A stretch of DNA of 35,249 nt from Lachnospiraceae bacterium (GTDB taxonomy: Bacteria; Bacillota; Clostridia; Lachnospirales; Lachnospiraceae). The notes under the pieces were generated by a model that was not told the DNA's origin, did not search any database, and worked only from the letters and a program-made list of their open reading frames with translations. Position 1 is the stretch's first letter, and the number at the start of each line of letters is the position of its first letter. Of this stretch, positions 32,197-35,249 are shown piece by piece. The stretch spans positions 1 to 35,249 of the forward strand of contig CAADYR010000130.1 in assembly GCA_900753305.1 (NCBI GenBank), read 5' to 3'. The position numbers and the translations under genes were made by a program.

Positions 32197-34832
32197 AGAA
32201 GTGGGTTTATATGTTTAGCGAAGGCGACATGACAATGAGAAACCTTCTCGGTGGTAAGGGTGCTAACCTCGCTGAGATGTCAAGCATCGGCCTTCCTGTT
32301 CCACAGGGATTTACAATTACAACAGAGGCTTGTACTCAGTATTATGAGGATGGCCGTAAGATTAACGACGAGATCATGGCACAGGCTATGGACGGCGTTA
32401 AGAAGATGGAAGAAATCAATGGTAAGAAGTTTGGAGATTTAAAGAATCCTCTTCTTGTATCTGTTCGTTCAGGTGCTAGAGCTTCCATGCCAGGTATGAT
32501 GGATACAATCTTAAACTTAGGTTTAAATGATGATGTAGTAGCAGCTATGATCGCTGGTAACCCAGATCCTAAGTTTGAGCGTTTCGTATATGATTCTTAC
32601 AGACGTTTCATTCAGATGTTCTCAGACGTTGTTATGGAAGTTGGTAAGAAATATTTTGAACAGCTTATCGATAAGATGAAGGAAGAGAAGGGCGTTAAGT
32701 ATGATGTTGAATTAACAGCAGCAGACTTAAAGACATTAGCAGAACAGTTCAAGGCTGAGTACAAGAACCAGTTAGGCGAAGATTTCCCTTCAGATCCTGT
32801 TACACAGTTAAAGTTAGCTATTGAAGCAGTATTCCGTTCATGGGATAATCCTCGTGCTAACGTATATCGTCGTGATAACGATATCCCTTATTCATGGGGT
32901 ACAGCAGTTAACGTAATGCCTATGGTATTCGGTAACTTAAATGATGAATCCGGTACAGGTGTTGCATTTACACGTGATCCGGCAACTGGCGAGAAGAAGC
33001 TTATGGGTGAGTTCTTAAAGAACGCACAGGGCGAAGACGTTGTTGCTGGTGTTCGTACACCTATGCCTATTGCTCAGATGGAACAGGAGTTCCCTGAAGC
33101 ATATACAGAGTTCGTTAAGGTTTGTGAGATCCTTGAGAACCATTATCATGATATGCAGGATATGGAGTTCACTGTTGAGAACAAGAAACTCTATATGTTA
33201 CAGTGCCGTAACGGTAAGAGAACAGCTCAGGCTGCATTAAAGATCGCTTGCGATTTAGTTGACGAGGGACATAAGACAGAAGCTGAAGCAGTAGCTATGA
33301 TCGATCCTCGTAACCTTGATACATTATTACATCCTCAGTTCGATGCTAAGGCATTAAAGGCTGCTACACCTCTTGGCAAGGGACTTGGTGCTTCACCTGG
33401 TGCTGCTTGTGGTAAGGTTGTATTTACAGCTGATGACGCTGAAGAGTGGGCTGCTAGAGGAGAAAAGGTAGTACTTGTTCGTCTGGAGACATCTCCTGAA
33501 GACATTACAGGTATGAAAGCTGCTCAGGGTATCCTGACAGTTCGTGGTGGTATGACATCTCACGCTGCAGTAGTTGCTCGTGGTATGGGTACTTGCTGTG
33601 TATCCGGTTGTGGCGATATCGTTATGGATGAAGAGAACAAGAAGTTCACATTAGCTGGACAGACATTTACAGAAGGTTCTGAAATCTCTATCGATGGTAC
33701 AACAGGTAACATCTATGCAGGCATCATCCCTACAGTAGATGCTTCTATCGCTGGTGAGTTCGGTCGTGTTATGGCTTGGGCTGACAAGTATAGAAAGTTA
33801 AAGGTTAGAACAAACGCAGATACTCCGGCAGATGCTAAGAAGGCTCGTGAACTTGGTGCAGAAGGTATCGGTCTTTGCCGTACAGAGCATATGTTCTTTG
33901 ATCCTGAAAGAATCGCTGCATTCCGTGAAATGATCTGCTCTGATACAGTAGAAGAAAGAGAAGAAGCTCTTGAGAAGATTCTTCCTTATCAGCAGGGAGA
34001 CTTCAAGGCACTTTATGAAGCACTTGAAGGTAACCCAGTTACTATCAGATTCCTGGATCCACCTCTTCATGAGTTCGTTCCTACAGAGGAAGCTGATATC
34101 GAGAAGCTTGCAAAGGCTAAGAATAAGACTGTAGAAGAAGTAAAGGCTATCTGTGCATCACTTCATGAATTCAACCCTATGATGGGTCACAGAGGATGCC
34201 GTCTTGCAGTTACTTATCCTGAAATCGCTAAGATGCAGACAAAGGCTGTTATCCGTGCAGCTATCGAAGTTCAGAAGGCACATGCTGACTGGACAGTTAA
34301 GCCTGAAATCATGATTCCTCTTGTTTGTGAAGTTAAGGAATTAAAATATGTTAAGAAGGTAGTTGTTGAAACAGCTGATGCTGAAATCGCAGCTGCAGGC
34401 GTTAAATTAGAGTACGAAGTAGGTACTATGATCGAGATTCCTAGAGCAGCTCTTACAGCTGATGAAATCGCTAAGGAAGCTGACTTCTTCTGCTTCGGTA
34501 CTAACGATTTAACTCAGATGACATTTGGCTTCTCTCGTGATGATGCTGGTAAGTTCTTAAATGCTTACTATGATACAAAGATCTTCGAGAACGATCCATT
34601 TGCTAAGTTAGACCAGACAGGTGTTGGTAAGTTAATGGAGATGGCTATCAAGTTAGGTAAGCCAGTTAATCCAAACCTTCACATCGGTATCTGTGGTGAG
34701 CACGGTGGAGATCCTTCATCCGTAGAATTCTGCCACAAGATCGGTCTTGACTATGTATCTTGCTCACCTTTCCGTGTACCTATCGCAAGATTGGCAGCAG
34801 CACAGGCAGCTATCAGCGAAATGGGGAAATAA
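32193..34832 (+). CDS. ppdK: Pyruvate, phosphate dikinase
   Basis: An 879-residue enzyme interconverting pyruvate, ATP and phosphate with PEP, AMP and pyrophosphate (EC 2.7.9.1), a PPi-linked glycolytic step common in anaerobes. The N-terminal ATP-grasp part starts with 'GGKGANLAEM' and contains SVRSGARASMPGMMDTILN. The swivelling domain has the phosphohistidine H457 in 'GGMTSHAAVVARGMG'. The C-terminal PEP barrel has 'GLCRTEHMFF' and 'GICGEHGGDP' with C834. Length and both catalytic positions fit the Clostridium symbiosum enzyme. Codon use is strongly biased (TTA, GCT, GTT, GGT), typical of very high expression. Good AAAGGAG before the ATG. Confidence 0.97.
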   Translation: MKKWVYMFSEGDMTMRNLLGGKGANLAEMSSIGLPVPQGFTITTEACTQYYEDGRKINDEIMAQAMDGVKKMEEINGKKFGDLKNPLLVSVRSGARASMPGMMDTILNLGLNDDVVAAMIAGNPDPKFERFVYDSYRRFIQMFSDVVMEVGKKYFEQLIDKMKEEKGVKYDVELTAADLKTLAEQFKAEYKNQLGEDFPSDPVTQLKLAIEAVFRSWDNPRANVYRRDNDIPYSWGTAVNVMPMVFGNLNDESGTGVAFTRDPATGEKKLMGEFLKNAQGEDVVAGVRTPMPIAQMEQEFPEAYTEFVKVCEILENHYHDMQDMEFTVENKKLYMLQCRNGKRTAQAALKIACDLVDEGHKTEAEAVAMIDPRNLDTLLHPQFDAKALKAATPLGKGLGASPGAACGKVVFTADDAEEWAARGEKVVLVRLETSPEDITGMKAAQGILTVRGGMTSHAAVVARGMGTCCVSGCGDIVMDEENKKFTLAGQTFTEGSEISIDGTTGNIYAGIIPTVDASIAGEFGRVMAWADKYRKLKVRTNADTPADAKKARELGAEGIGLCRTEHMFFDPERIAAFREMICSDTVEEREEALEKILPYQQGDFKALYEALEGNPVTIRFLDPPLHEFVPTEEADIEKLAKAKNKTVEEVKAICASLHEFNPMMGHRGCRLAVTYPEIAKMQTKAVIRAAIEVQKAHADWTVKPEIMIPLVCEVKELKYVKKVVVETADAEIAAAGVKLEYEVGTMIEIPRAALTADEIAKEADFFCFGTNDLTQMTFGFSRDDAGKFLNAYYDTKIFENDPFAKLDQTGVGKLMEMAIKLGKPVNPNLHIGICGEHGGDPSSVEFCHKIGLDYVSCSPFRVPIARLAAAQAAISEMGK

Positions 34833-34858
34833 GATTAGCTAAAATTCCAGTACACCTT

Positions 34859-34966
34859 ATGACATTGGATATCACTTTGGATGATGCGAAAGATTTCTTT
34901 CGTCATCGTCCAGAGTATAAGAAAACCAATAAATTAGGGGATTTGAAGATGGAAATTTATATATAA
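34859..34966 (+). pseudogene. Short unassigned frame in the ppdK 3' region, possible remnant
   Basis: A 35-codon frame starting MTLDITLDDAKDFFRHR and ending KMEIYI reads like real protein sequence but has no ribosome-binding site. The same frame stays open upstream into the end of ppdK without another good start. It lies before the ppdK terminator, so it is transcribed with ppdK. It may be the tail of a decayed gene or chance. I do not recognise a family. Confidence 0.25.
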
Positions 34967-35002
34967 GCTATGTTCTTATATGTGTTCAAACAGAAAATAA
35001 TT

Positions 35003-35054
35003 AGAGACAATACATTTAATTTTCTTCGGAAAATGATGTGTTGTCTCTTTTTTT
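35003..35054 (+). terminator. Terminator of the ppdK transcript
   Basis: AGAGACAATACAT (35003-35015) pairs with ATGTGTTGTCTCT (35036-35048), 13 pairs with one G-U. After a small internal loop the stem closes with TTTTC/GAAAA around a TTCG tetraloop (35025-35028). A seven-base T run ends at 35054. Confidence 0.9.
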
Positions 35055-35107
35055 GTTCCCAAATACCCGCAGCTAGCAGCTAAGGGGGGAAAAGGAGGAA
35101 TGGGTAT

Positions 35108-35191
35108 ATGAATATAGCGAAAATGATAGTTAAATTTCATGTATATTTTCTAGTTAATTTAGGTAATTGCGAAACAAGTTCGCAATCTTGA
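35108..35191 (+). CDS. Candidate 27-residue peptide
   Basis: ATG at 35108 lies nine bases after a near-perfect AAAGGAGG (35091-35098). The predicted peptide has a basic, hydrophobic N-terminal half (MNIAKMIVKFHVYFLV) and a polar tail with one cysteine (NLGNCETSSQS). A competing ATG at 35100 gives only three codons. The layout recalls small secreted or signalling peptide precursors, but no family is recognised and no promoter is evident between the ppdK terminator and this site. The 417 bases after ppdK otherwise hold the remnant frame, the terminator and two inverted repeats. Confidence 0.35.
   Translation: MNIAKMIVKFHVYFLVNLGNCETSSQS
35166..35186. repeat. Inverted repeat, 8-bp arms
   Basis: ATTGCGAA (35166-35173) and TTCGCAAT (35179-35186) are perfect inverse complements around ACAAG. 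It covers the 3' end of the candidate peptide frame and has no T run, so it does not look like a terminator. Confidence 0.7.
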
Positions 35192-35205
35192 TTGAAAACA
35201 AGGAT

Positions 35206-35228
35206 AGAATCCTGCAATGCAGGATTCT
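35206..35228. repeat. Inverted repeat, 11-bp arms
   Basis: AGAATCCTGCA (35206-35216) and TGCAGGATTCT (35218-35228) are perfect inverse complements around a single base. As DNA it could be an operator; as RNA it forms a stem with a loop opened from the centre. It sits 19 bases after the first inverted repeat, near the window edge. Confidence 0.7.
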
Positions 35229-35249
35229 TGGAATGGAAGGTGGCAGTCA

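Noticed and set aside
1..35249. tRNA, rRNA, insertion sequence or prophage genes
   Set aside because: Looked for tRNA T-arm patterns, transposase or integrase motifs and phage structural genes; none was seen in the window.

Overview
The window reads as chromosomal DNA of a Gram-positive, low-to-moderate GC anaerobe of the Clostridia, most likely a gut Lachnospiraceae (Roseburia/Agathobacter/Blautia-like; the species cannot be fixed from sequence alone). Reasons: the Firmicutes-type order priA-def-fmt-(Zn protease)-rsmB-rlmN-PP2C-prkC-rsgA-rpe; a PASTA-domain kinase; a meso-DAP-type MurE; a YlmC/YmxH-type protein next to nrdR; a DUF5688-like protein that I associate with this family; and pyruvate,phosphate dikinase. 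Every gene called lies on the + strand.

Layout. 1-1147: part of a CRISPR array (18 repeats, 17 spacers) that runs off the left edge and ends in a degenerate repeat; no cas gene is in view. 1368-3849: acyl-ACP thioesterase and recJ, overlapping by 8 bases. 3850-4151: a regulatory gap with two promoter-like sites around a strong hairpin. 4152-19295: a long housekeeping run for cell wall (murE), replication restart (priA), N-terminal formyl-Met handling (def, fmt), rRNA/tRNA modification (rsmB, rlmN), Ser/Thr signalling (PP2C phosphatase and prkC), ribosome biogenesis (rsgA, ychF), pentose phosphate metabolism (rpe) and lipoprotein maturation (lgt). An internal promoter precedes the PP2C gene and a terminator follows lgt. 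19459-21621: a cytoplasmic family 3 glycoside hydrolase with its own terminator. 21703-22452: YlmC/YmxH-like protein and nrdR. 22626-27614: a five-gene peptide-type ABC importer with a perfect 12-base palindrome inside its promoter. 27631-30004: a HAD phosphatase (YqeG type) and three shikimate-pathway genes, aroE-aroK-aroQ. 30092-30649: efp with its own promoter and terminator. 30876-31784: DUF5688-like gene behind a promoter and a terminator/pseudoknot-like leader. 32193-34832: ppdK with a strong promoter, a structured 5' UTR and a possible 14-codon leader peptide. 34833-35249: ppdK terminator, then a short candidate peptide gene and two inverted repeats at the window edge.

Most of the window is ordinary core genome. 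The parts most worth a second look are non-coding: the CRISPR array, the leader upstream of the DUF5688-like gene (promoter, terminator hairpin, and a loop sequence complementary to bases just past the U-run), the ppdK leader, the operator-like palindrome of the peptide importer, and the short-peptide/inverted-repeat segment at the right edge. I found no tRNA, rRNA, insertion sequence or intact prophage.
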